From assembly GCA_018389105.1 (NCBI GenBank), contig JACATO010000649.1, positions 558,001-622,000 of the forward strand: a stretch of DNA of 64,000 nucleotides, in the 5' to 3' direction. Every line of letters begins with the position of its first letter. The stretch's first letter is position 1. The notes under the pieces are model-generated. The model was not told the DNA's origin. It ran no database searches and saw only the letters and a list, made by a program, of their open reading frames with translations. Positions 35,561 through 46,960 of this stretch are shown here, piece after piece. This stretch comes from Nautilus pompilius. Taxonomy: Eukaryota > Mollusca > Cephalopoda > Nautilida > Nautilidae. Both the position numbers and the translations under genes were made by a program.

Positions 35561-35819
35561 TTTCATGTGACATTTAATCTTTTGACTGCTGCTGCTGACA
35601 GTATTTGAACTAATTATGGAAACAAAAGAAAGGCTGGTTATAAAATTCAAATATCATGTGATAGAATGACATCTCATGTGCAAGAAAGAAATACTTTATG
35701 GCATAGTACCCTGAGATTGGTTGTCACACAAGCAATCAGGAGATGCCACACTTGTAGGAGGACCATAAAAGTGCAGACATCAAAATCATGGTGGTGTGGT
35801 GAATACATGGCAAATACTA

Positions 35820-36924
35820 TGGCTCCTAAAAAGTAAGTACAACATGACAAGCAAATAAATTCAGTCTTAGCTAGTGAGAAGGCTACTCTAAGTGGCAGAA
35901 TGCAGCCTGACTTCATGTTTCAGTAAGAGCTGTATGCAAGACTCTGAGGTTATGTGAAACTGACAAAACTGGTGTTGTGGACAATAGTTGTGGTTGAAGA
36001 AGAAATTTCAAACTCCTCCAAAGTGCTGGGTATGTCCTCTGTTTGATGGACAATGAGACAGTAAAGACCTTGCAAACGACCTAGCTGCAAGTAAAGGTGT
36101 AACGATTCCTTTGAGAAAAGTTAAGATGCCTGTTAATTTGAAGTGGTCTCAGCCAAGTGTAGCTGGGGAGAGAGGCAATCAGATGGCGGCAAGGTTGAAA
36201 TGGGCAACAGAAATTAAACAGTAGGATGACAAAACCTGGAAGGAGGTGAGAGGTGCTCTCTACAGATGAGGCCAAGTTTGAACTGTTTGGAAATATTCAA
36301 TGGCAGTTTGTTCAAAGGCAGACCAGGATGTAGTATAATAGTCAGTGTACCATAGCTACTGTGAAGCATGGAGGGGGGGACGGTCAATACAGATGTGGGA
36401 CTGCATATCAGTCAGTTAGCTGCCAGGGATTTGCATCAAATTGAAGGTATACTGACTACTAACAGGTACAGGCAGGCATGTTCTCATCTCTCACGCCATT
36501 CCCTTGGAACGGCATCTCATTGGGGCCAATCCATCTTCCAATGTTACAAATTACCCACAAGCACAGCCAATGTGAAGAAAAACTATTTGGAATGTAAAGA
36601 GGAGGCTGATGGAAGACTCACAGAAGATTCCTCGGCCTGCACAAAGTCCTGATACGAACATCATTGGGTTGATGGTGGGTTCCCGTAATTTGCATATATT
36701 GGTTTTTGTTTTGTATTTTTAATACAGCGGCTCAGCCATATGGGATCATATGGCTATGAGAAAGTCAAATGTCAGCCATGCACCTTTGATGAATTGTGGG
36801 AAGTATTACACAATATTTAGAACAACCTTCCACTGTCATACACTGGTAACCTGTATGGCAGCATGGAAACAAGGTGTCATACTCTATATAAAAAAGGGCT
36901 CTCATACCAAATACTAATGCACTG
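35820..36924 (+). pseudogene. Third Tc1-family transposase relic, heavily decayed
   Basis: Plus-strand translation in shifting frames gives a colinear series of Tc1 landmarks. LKWATE and DDKTWKE lie near 36195-36245, DEAKFELFG near 36265-36290 (with the first catalytic Asp and Glu), and TVKHGGG near 36360-36375. ARDLHQIEGILTTNRY follows near 36428-36470, then NYLECKEE near 36580-36605 and PAQSPDTNIIG near 36637-36670, where the catalytic Glu has become Gly. The most readable open piece is 36368-36652. The 'DLHQIEGIL...YLESKEEE' pattern belongs to a different Tc1 subfamily from the other two elements. A possible right tip ends at 36924 before TA. The left tip is not visible, so the start is approximate. 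Confidence 0.72.
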
Positions 36925-38154
36925 TACAATGTATTCATTTTGTTTATATATATTTTCTGTAATAATGCATTGTGTATATATTATATATACATATAGCTTA
37001 GTTTTAATTACTCATTATTCATGTGTATATTTGTTTCCATAATTACTTCCAATACCAGATCAATACAAATATATGTATAATCCATATCAATGAATTTCCC
37101 ACACCCTCCTCTGGCTGCACATCACCAACTTCCCAGCCTTACACCTCAAGATGCAATTCTTCCATAACCTAGAACATAAGAATCACCGTTTTCTTTTTCA
37201 AAATATTCTTGGTGCACATTTCCCCCAAAACCCCCACAGCTGGATGTGTATGCAGTTTGCGCTAATGGAACTGGATGTTTAGGGGACACACTGAGAAAAA
37301 AAGATCGGGAACTGTTGAACTATGGGAAGGAGTCGTTTGAAATGGCCACTCGTGTGATCGGAGACCCAAATTATAAATATAACCAACAACAACATGGGAG
37401 TTACTTGAGCAGCAAACAAGGCGCAAATGTAACAAAGAGAGTCTCAAACTTCTCACGTCCATTAATGGAGAAAGTCAGGGAATTCATTAGAGGTTTAAAG
37501 AAAAGAACTTATCTACTGGTGGCAGCCATCATAACTATTCCACCATGATGAGCTATTCTGTGCCCTGCAGCTCCAATATCAATTTTTTTTTTTAAAAATA
37601 ATATGGTAACATGCAAAGACACTGGCTGTCAATGTATTCTGACCAGGATATTTTTTTTAAGGTGATATAATCATATGTATGGAAGATATAAGTAAAACAG
37701 AGTGTCTGCGGTGATATCTGCTGAGAGAAACTCCATGTCTGGTAAGCAATGCTGACTGACTAGCCCTGAAAAGCCTCCCCTTTTTTGACCCGGCGGGCAG
37801 AGAAAGCAAGTGACGATAGTGAAATCTTCAAAAATGCGAATAAACGAAGATGGAAAATGTTAACCTGGGGATTCACAGGAAAGAAACATATTTATGAAAT
37901 ATGATGAAACGGATCATCACAGCTTGCCTCTTTTGTTGTTGTTGTTGTTGTTGCTCAAGTTGCATCGTGGGAAGACTTGTTTGATTTTGTTCAGGAATGA
38001 ATGAATTGTCCGTTTCCATGCATTCAGTCAAATGCTGTGGACAGTTGAGCAAAAAAAAAAAAACATCATTTGACATAAAAGGAAAAAAGGAGGCAACTTA
38101 TATTTCAGTATAATAGTGAAGACAAAATCTGCAATTTTTAATCATGCGAGAAAC

Positions 38155-38322
38155 CAGAGGCGTAGCTAATGGGGGGCTCTGGTCCCCGGGTGCCAGAGAA
38201 TGGAGGTGCTGAAATGCTCAGAGGTTTCAGCAATGACAACCGCTTCTCTGGCAAAAGAACTGGGAGGGGGGGCACATTTCAGAATCCGGCCTCGGGCGCC
38301 GAATAGGCCAGCTACGCCACTG
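38155..38322. mobile_element. Short hAT MITE with 8-bp target duplication
   Basis: A 168-bp non-autonomous element. Its ends are cagaggcgtagct at the left and the inverse of cagtggcgtagct at the right (12 of 13 bases match). It is flanked by near-identical 8-mers: cgagaaac (38147-38154) and cgtgaaac (38323-38330). The CAG-GGCGTAGC tip and the 8-bp duplication are characteristic of hAT elements. It has no coding capacity. The interior is GC-rich compared with the intron. Confidence 0.85.
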
Positions 38323-38638
38323 CGTGAAACATAAAGTTACAACTTTAGCATGAATTTGTTTAGCTTTTAATTAAGGGCAGGGGCTGCCCCTTTTCGATCA
38401 GACAGCTCAGATCACGCTATCAAATTCCTCATCCACCCACCCCTGACACACTCAGGCTACTGGCTGGTCAGGAGCAATTTGGCGTTTGCGATGCAAACTG
38501 CTAAGCCTTGGTGGACAGATTACAAGGCAAATTTTTGTGGCATTTTCGCCAGGAAGTAATAATCCCATGCAGAGAGAGAGAGAGAGAGAGAGAGACACCA
38601 GATAAGTTCACACGAAGAAATCGCTAGACTTTAAAAGA

Positions 38639-38639
38639 A

Positions 38640-38700
<61 letters not shown>

Positions 38701-38710
38701 TAATAATAAA
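38639..38710. repeat. (AAT)n trinucleotide repeat
   Basis: About 23 units with one phase slip at 38700. A GA tract lies 45 bases upstream (38569-38595). Confidence 0.97.
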
Positions 38711-41199
38711 ATGGGCAAGAAGAGAAAGGGGGGTCAAAAGTCGACGTCTGTAAGCAGAGTTAGCCAAGATTATTACATCAAAAAGCAACATTACGTGGGG
38801 CGGTGCAGTGCCCATATGAAAGTTGTGTATTGATTCAGCAGGCAACCGACGAGAGGTGTGTTTCCCTAATGAAAAAGTCAGCCGTCTCTGCAATCACTTA
38901 TCGGAGAGTGCAAAGGGAAAAACGTATTTTGTTCAGATAGAGTTTTCTCGCATTTTTTTTGCACTCAAGCTAATAATTACACACACACACACACACAGTA
39001 AGGGCATCTGACAAACGTAGCTTTCCTCCACCCAATTAACTCCACCATCAGGGGTCAAGATGGGGCTATGTGCAAATGGAGGGAACCCCCCCAAAAAGAA
39101 GTCCTGTGACAGGTGGTATCTTAACCTTCACCCTTGCCACGGCAACAATCTATTAAAAAAAAAAAAGCATTTACCCTTTCCCCACTAAACACCCTGCCAA
39201 AATCCCTCACACAGATTCTAATTTGTGGGAAAGAGCCAGCTTGTTCGGTTAAGCCAGGAAGGAAGAGGAAAGGGATCCAGAGCTAGTGAACATGGTACTT
39301 CCTGAAAAGCTGAGGTACAACAAGTGAAAACCATCTTTTCATCTGCTGTCAGTGAGCAGCAGGAATCAGATGCATGAAAGGGCCTGGAACCACAACTATC
39401 GCTTAAAATTCAAATGTTTTTTAAAAATGAAAAAAGATAATGAATAATACTTCAACCCTGTACTCCTGTTCTTCTGCCCCAATGTACATTTAGTTACCAT
39501 GGTAAACACCAATGTATTGAATTAGTTTGATTTTCTCTATTCTCACTGTATATTTTTGTTTAAATTATATTTTTGGGAAGGGAGGTAATCAGTTACAAAA
39601 CTATACATTCTGGAATTGTGTTAAGCATATTTACATGCTTGGCTTATGATAGCAACTGATAACTGTTCAATAAAAGTGTGTGTGTGTGTATATCTACACA
39701 GACATATAAAATCAGGTGATCATAAAGTTACTTCCTGGAGTTGATAGGTTGCTTATAATTTCCAAATCGTAACATACATGTTTCCTTGTCCATCATCTTC
39801 CAAGCAGTTTGTTTGCATAGGTAAACTGGGTGCCCTTGACAGATCCTGCAGTCTCCATGGAGATTATTATTCTAATTTCTCAAAGCACTTGTTGAATTTC
39901 TACAACAATTTCCACAGGTGCGGGTAGGCACCTGGACGAGATCATACAAGAACTTTGAACTATATGAGCCTCAACGAATACTGATGATGTAAGGTGATAA
40001 ATCCACCCCTAATTAACATTCACTATTATAGAAAAACTTCGCAATTGTTATGATTTTGGAAAGAAACTACTCAAACGCAGGCAAGCTGACAAGTCTAACA
40101 GCTGTACAGGAATGATATCTTACAGCAAGTGCCCCCTCCTGTCTTCCATTGGCAAAATCTGTAAACTCTGGGAATGCATTTCTCATGACCTCCTACTTCT
40201 ATTAACAGCCCATTCAAACACCATACAACACTAACCACAACTAAGATGCAAACAGAGACCATTGGCCATCTTGACAGAAGAGTGATGCCCATGCAGGTCT
40301 TAAAAGTATTAAGAGATTTAATGTAATAACCATTCAAAATTTAACTGCTCATCAATGAGGTTTTCGCACAAGTAATCTCTCCCATGGGCAACAGGCTAAG
40401 GGAGTCTAACCAGGAGCTTGAACCGGTCTGAACCACTATTTTTCTTTTCTATGAATAAGAGGGATAAGAAATAATTCACGAGAACCAAACTGGAGACAAT
40501 TAAAACCATGACCAGTTTGTGGTTTGACTATTTCTGCTTGGAAGACCTTTCACCCTACAGACTGTGGATTTGGAAAGATAATTGATCCAATGCTGTAAAG
40601 GATTAAGTAAAATGTTGTTTTTCTTTCTTTTAAGACTCACTGTGCAACAAGTTTGGATTGTACTGGGTTTAGGGTATTAACATCTGGCAAAGGACAGTGA
40701 GGTTGCAGCGCATATCACAGCAATGAAAGAAATTTAGAACATGCATCACAGTAACATGCTTCTTGAAGTACTTAGGAACTGCGATGACGATGTAAAGACG
40801 ATAAAGTGTCTAACGCACAGATGACAACAATGGACGGGAAGGTGAGGAAAACTTGGACACTGGAGAATGGGTACTTCTTGTTGACGCAGAAGAGAAGGTT
40901 GATCACAAAGAAACAGATTCGTGTGAAATGCGTAGGGTGGAACAAACAATACTGGCTGGATCTGATACCAGTGTTGCAGTAACAAGTTTGCTATTTAGCC
41001 CATGCTCTTCAGCTAGCAGTTGATGAGGCACTAAAAGATCAAAGCAACTAAAGGTTGCTTGGTCTGCCAAAAAAAAAACCCACCAGAACTCAGAGATGCT
41101 TGTTTATTTATTCATAAGAAATCAAAACTTAAGAGCAGCACCATCTTAGACTGCTCCGCAGAATGGTGCTCACTTTAGACATACTTGTAGGAGGAGGAA

Positions 41200-41875
41200 C
41201 TCCGCCAGGATGTGGCAATGTCAGATTTTCAGCCTCATGTCCATGGATGCTGAGTGGACCACCATTAAACAAACAGCTGCTTGCCTCAGATCAGCAAGAA
41301 CAGCAATGAAACAGTTCCAGTCAGGAGCGTGGCTGACTGTTGGCTGGGCGGCCAACTTTTGCACCGCAGTCTTTCTTGATCCGGAGTACCAGCTGCTGTT
41401 ATTTGAGGAAGAAGAAAACCAAAGCTGAAGCTCACCCCATCCCACCAGGCCATGCACCAGCGGTGAGATGTCCGCTGAGTCGTCAGCAGCTGGCAACCAT
41501 CAAAGAAGGGCGATGAACGCCTGGCTGGAAGACGACGAATTTTAGCCTCTTCTTGTCAGGAATTTGTGTCGAGAAACGGCTTTACTCATGAGCCCCGACT
41601 GAGCGAGAAACACCGGCATCAGCAAAGGAACGATCGACCTGAACTGTACGGGCTGGCTAAAGTCGCAGTGGCTGCCCCACCGAAAAAGTTACAGTTGAAC
41701 GAACCTTTTTCCGGTACCAAGTCTGTGCCACTGCCACAAAGAACCAGCACTGCAGAAGAGATCCTGGGGAAGGAACTGCGGCGATCAGTCTGCAACAATA
41801 TTTTCGAAGGAGAAGCAGGATTCCTTCAGCTGGTCGCCTTCGCCGCGGGCTAAAGTCTGTGCCGTCTGGTGCAGT
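41200..41875. other. CpG-richer open-frame region in the large WDR4 intron
   Basis: Stands out from the AT-rich intron. A plus-strand frame (41566-41853, about 95 residues, rich in Arg/Lys/Pro/Glu) ends at TAA in tgggctaaagtct. A minus-strand frame (41221-41496) is open for 91 residues. Neither shows a motif I recognise. A nested gene's exon, a processed pseudogene or a mobile-element piece are all possible. Confidence 0.25.
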
Positions 41876-42959
41876 ACCAAGTGGATTATTTCGTTGACAT
41901 AACTGGTTGAGATGATGATAGTGGAAGAAGAGTCATGGCCACGAAATAAATTATTACCCCACCCATCCCCCCCCCCCTTAAACCGAAGCACTACATTAGC
42001 CGAGCCAGAACTGAACCAGAGAGCGGATTGATTACCCATGGTTATAACAGAACTATTAAAAACGTCTGATTTAATCATCAAACCACAAATACCCCTTTGG
42101 AAACGAAGCAGGTTTTAACTGTTTCCTGTGCGTTACGCGACGGAATTCTATGTAATACAAGAAAGCGAAACTAACTTCTGACCGGTATCTGTAATATTCC
42201 TTCATATTGAAAGTGATGGAACACATTCGATAATGCAAAAGATCACTGTAGTAGAAAGGATAAACGTTGCGTATACGAGTATCGTATTCCACACTGGCAC
42301 CATATGCAGAAAAACTAACCCCCCCTCTTCTTTTTTGTGTTGCATAATTGGCTTCGCTTTGCGTGGCAAAAGGTAAAATCAATTTCTAATATGGTTCAAG
42401 TGGATTGTTAAGTACTTAATTAAATTATCTCCAATCTCTGGAGAGTACTAACCTAACTGCAAAAAAAAAAAAAAAAAGAAAAGATCAGCGGACTTTTGAT
42501 TACGGACATGGAAAAGTGCTAAATGATGAATTTATCTTGGAGGGACTACATGTCGTAAAAATTAAATATACCGTGCTAAGCTAGGCGAGAGAGGAACAAC
42601 ATCCAGCAGGGGTCGGCTGCAAATCCTTCCTCTGTATAGACTGGAAGATCTTTCGCATCAAAGACCTGCATCTTTGATGTATTGACTGATTTCTAAGCTC
42701 GGACAACAAGCCCACAAAGATACCGACTCCAGATAGAAAGAGGGGATTCCCAAAGGATGGGCGGAAACATCTAGTTGAGTGCGTACTTTTAGGGGTAGTG
42801 TTTAATTAACCAAATCCAATATCGATTCCCACCCCTCACCACAACTACTTCTTGGCGTTTATTCAATCAGTTTTTGTTTTACATTTATTCAACAGCGGAA
42901 ATCCATCTCTCTCTCTGCTCCCCTTATACCTGGTAAAACAACTTCAAGGTTAAAACCGA

Positions 42960-43172
42960 GAGAAATGTATTGCTGGCTAACTGATTCTAACCCTCAGGTT
43001 AAACAAGAAAAGGTCTAAATTTTCAGAAAACTACAACTCCTTGACTGCAGTAGATAAGCGAAACAACAGCTCTAATTGTAGCCATTAAAAATAACATTAG
43101 ACTCCCTAAGTTAAAATTTTAGCCAGTTAGGAGGAGACCTAACAGAAGAGATTTTAAAACCATCATTAGTGG

Positions 43173-43212
<40 letters not shown>

Positions 43213-43420
43213 ACTGGAAAAAGATCTTTTTAGGGCTCTCTTCTGTTAGGGGGGTCATAAAAAAACTAGCTGAGATTCTGATACAGTTAAAAGAAAAAAA
43301 GTGTTTTTTTATTATTATTATTAATAATGAGATTGTTTAATAGAGGGGGAATAAATGCCTGCCAAGTGTAGTTAATTACTCTATTTCTGATTCCTTGTAT
43401 GACTGAACTGAATCATAATC
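42960..43420 (-). repeat. Dispersed repeat 'A', copy 4 (inverted), split by a (GT)n tract
   Basis: The minus strand reads aactacacttggcaggcatt, tattccccctctattaaaca, cagaatctcagctag, tatgacccccctaacagaag. After an expanded CA/GT tract (about 43175-43210) it continues aggtctcctcctaactggc and aatgttatttttaatggcta. These correspond to the later part of copy 1. Confidence 0.5.
43175..43210. repeat. (GT)n microsatellite
   Basis: About 18 uninterrupted GT units inside dispersed repeat 'A' copy 4. Confidence 0.95.
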
Positions 43421-44185
43421 AGAGATGAAAAGGTGGCCTCATCCCATTGATCTATAAACAAAACCAATCCCATGATGCTACTGGCCAAGCAACTTCTGGG
43501 AAGGTTAAAATACTCCTTTCAGTTTCCATAAATTCCAGCCCCTCTCCCACTCCCCCACCCCCCAGCCCTGCCTAACTTTGGGCATTTTTTTTTTTTTTAA
43601 ATTTAAGACATTATAAACCCGATAAACGGGAAGAAAAGATGTTTCAAAAACTGGATATGGAAGTATAGTATGGAAAATATTGATGACGACTACTAGTTAA
43701 AGGTGTTTAACTGAGTACATCCAGCCATAAGCTATTAAATTACATGTATAATTTCCAATTAAGGTTAAGAATCCCTGAAAATTTCTCACGTTACATGAGA
43801 TACCAAGGAGAGTTGAAAGTAGATGCTACTTAAAAATGCATTCGCCTAACGAGATGCTGCATCCTCTCTGTGTAACTACATGCCAATCTAAGTTATCTTC
43901 ACCATGTCCTTATCTTTGGAGTAACCCCCCCCCCACACACACACACACACCCCAACACTGTAAGTCAAGGTCACAAGTGCTGACCATCTATTTAGCTGAT
44001 CACCTATCATCAGACTGGCCTGATGATGTTGAGAAGATTTGTCAGTGTTGAACTGGCACAGCCGCCAAGGCAAATCTCTCATGTAGCTGAACAGTGGGCA
44101 ATGAATAACAATGGCAAAAAATGTACCACTGAAAGTAATTATGTAAATTGTACCAAATCTCAATAATCGAGTCAGACCCATTCTT

Positions 44186-44212
44186 ATGATGAAGCAGTCT
44201 GCTGGGCTGAAA
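44186..44212 (+). ncRNA. Decayed hammerhead-ribozyme-like motif
   Basis: ATGATGA-AGC-agtctgctgg-GCT-GAAA follows the minimal hammerhead core CTGATGA-stem II-GAAA found in Penelope-like elements and retrozymes. The invariant C3 is A, so activity is not expected. The following tatttgaac echoes the usual cgtttga. No reverse transcriptase was seen nearby. Confidence 0.3.
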
Positions 44213-46537
44213 TATTTGAACTAATACTTTTAAGATCCCATTAACCCTAATATAATCAAAGAGGGGGGAACCTACTTAATGTCTTCTCAAAGCGTCATGT
44301 CAAATTTCCTAATCTCATTTACTGTGCAAACATAATAGGAACTTTAAAAACAAAACAACAAAGAAAAACTTAACAATTCTTGAGAACTAGACCAATTGTC
44401 TCCCAGTAGAAGTCCTTACATTAACACGGCTTCTGAAGTCCAAAATGTTAACGTTTCACTGATACTCGGCTTCATTGTTAAAAATTCTTAATATAAAATG
44501 CATATAAAAGTAAATTATTATTCTTATAACAATAGTTAGCGGACTGGGGCTAACAAGAGGATTTTTTTTTTGTTTGCACCCCCTTTGAAGAGTCGAAGTA
44601 GTATTGGTGACAGAACACAAAGAACATCCCACATGCCCAAGACATACAAGCGAATGCCATACAGAGCATCTGTTAATGAGAAAGTATAACAACATGACCG
44701 AACACACACACACACACACACAGAGAGAGAGAGTCTGCTAATAGAGAGATTAAAATTATTCCAGAACAAAAGATCTGTTTATTTTTCTTCCTTTCCGAGA
44801 ACCCATCATGACTTTCCAGGTCTAAGGATGTCTCGCTGCAGTGAGCAAGAAGCGAGATATTGGGGGGGGTATTAGCCTTGGGGACCATGCGAGTAGTTGC
44901 CTAGGTATGTTTGGGGCTCGAGCAGTAAGCCAGTCCGGAATTACCCGTGGAACCTCCACCTCGCGTACCAAGAATTCCTTATCAGAACTCCCCCGTGGAA
45001 GAGAAACTGGAGTACCTGGGATAAACCTTCGCTGGTAGATCAATATGAAGAAACCACGCTGAGGGAAGTCACCCACCACCAAACCGAGTCAGATCCTGGT
45101 GGAACCCCTCTGTCACACGGTAAGACATACGAGAAAGGGAGGGAAAGAACTGTCTGCCATGTCAAAAATCGCTTCTGAGATGTTTCGGCAATGGCTGAGT
45201 ACTTGCCAAGATGCTGTCCTACTGAGGTGTGAATGGCTGTTCAGGATTAGATATTTTCACTACATTTTCTTTGGTCATCCCGAAAGATGTATGAATACAA
45301 GATAAATTCTGAATGTTGTCATGGGATGTACATTCTCACATATACATGAACCTTGCGAAGCAGCGCAAGATAATGTCAGAGCTGGTAAGTTTATTTTATA
45401 ACTGTTAATAACCATAAACCTGAGAACCCCCAAGGTTATAAAAAAAAAATTTCTGGCAAAAACTCTGTTCATGAACTATTATAACCAATTTGTTTGTGAA
45501 CTATTCACAACGCCATCTGTGAAACAGTTAATGAACTTCTCAAATGCTCTGGACATTGTTCTGTAAGCCAGGAGTCACTTTCACCACAGCATTTCTGGAG
45601 GAGAAAGAGTCAACTTGTAAAATGTAAGCGAGACTTCAGCATCGAGTCTACTGTTGACGGGGGAACACTTCAGATAATGTTTGCCTGAGACAAGCGACCA
45701 GATCGTGTTGCTACCAATTCAGCCAGCAGAAGAGCGTAACTTGTATTTGCTGTCAGGAGATGCAAAGAGAAAGAAGATGATGAAGAAGGAAAAAAAGAAA
45801 AAAAGAGAAGCAGAACAGCGGAAAACAAAGTGTACACAGCCGGTTGACAAAGCAAAAGCAAATTTCTAACAGGATCCTGAAAAAGAAAGCAAATTCGGAA
45901 GAGAGAAGTTGGAAGGATGAACCAGAGTCTGTGTTGTCATTGTTGCCATGGCAACAAAACTGGTGAGAAGTGGGAAAAGTAAAATCGGTTTGTAGCCATT
46001 GTGTTGGCTGTTTACATGGACACTTCTGACAGAAGTGTGTATAAATTATGCACAAGAAGGCATCAGCTAATATAAAATGATAATAGATCAGTTACAAGTT
46101 AAGCTTGGGTATTAAATAAACAAAAGCACTTTGTTTTATATCCAAAATACAAAACATTTGCAATATACAGCATGCTAGGGTTTAATCATATTTTTAAAAT
46201 AAGGGTCTATTTCTCTGAAAGTTAGGATATAAAATTAGTCAGGAATTTATCAGATTTGAAAAGAATGAAAACAGATTTAATTCAGAACCCATTTGAAAAA
46301 AAAAACACCTTTTGGTTAGATTGAGAAAAAATAAGCTGTTGTTCATCGGGAAGAAATTAGGAGGCAGAAGTCTATTCCAAAACAAGAAGTGAGTGAGTGA
46401 AAGAAGAAACAAACGCCAACCACTGTATTGAAGTAGGCGATGTGAGAAGTCTAAAATTCATGTGAACACGAAACTATTTAAAAAGTCAGTAAAATTTTAA
46501 ACAGAAAGATGCCGAATGCACTAAAGAAATTGTGCTG

Positions 46538-46539
<2 letters not shown>

Positions 46540-46577
<38 letters not shown>
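46540..46577. repeat. (ATT)n trinucleotide repeat
   Basis: About 12 uninterrupted units in the 21-kb WDR4 intron. Confidence 0.97.
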
Positions 46578-46799
46578 GAAGTTGCAAGGTCTCATCTCAG
46601 CAAATGAAAAGGGACAAGATAGTAAACTTGTCACATGGAGCGTTTGACATTTCAATTAGCTGACAATCAAAATTGGACTGACCAGTGAGGTTCTCTGCAT
46701 GATTAACAGCTTTCACTGTGGTCAGCTACAGAGGGATCACAACTATAAATTGGCTTGATATTAGGGAAAAATATTTAGCAATAAATATCATATGAATGG

Positions 46800-46960
46800 A
46801 ACAAGTGAGGTGATAGATTTACTGGACTAAGGTTGGTTGAGAGCATGAGTTTGAATTCCGATTGGTACCAGCTCAGTTTGGCATGTCTCCTTGGCATGGC
46901 TTCTTCTCAGTCCTTTTTAATCAGCTGCAACTATGGATTTACTCAAGAATTCACTCCCAC
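46800..46960 (+). repeat. SINE-like repeat, plus orientation
   Basis: Contains gagtttgaattccgattggt (box B-like), accagctcagtttggcatg and gcttcttctcagtccttttt. The middle stretch matches the minus-strand text of 59920-60040 (gagttggtattccagtcagt, ccagctcagtttg). Confidence 0.5.

Noticed and set aside
35246-35650. 134-residue minus-strand open frame
   Set aside because: No motif, Cys/Ser/Thr/Ile-rich, overlaps a probable hAT terminus and lacks splice or start context.
40370-40445. tRNA-like text on the minus strand (ggttcaagctcctggttag)
   Set aside because: Box B-like only; no box A at the right distance and no cloverleaf by eye.
44820-45180. Overlapping open frames on both strands near 45 kb, CpG-bearing
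   Set aside because: No recognisable domain, and open in three frames by composition; not reported as a gene.
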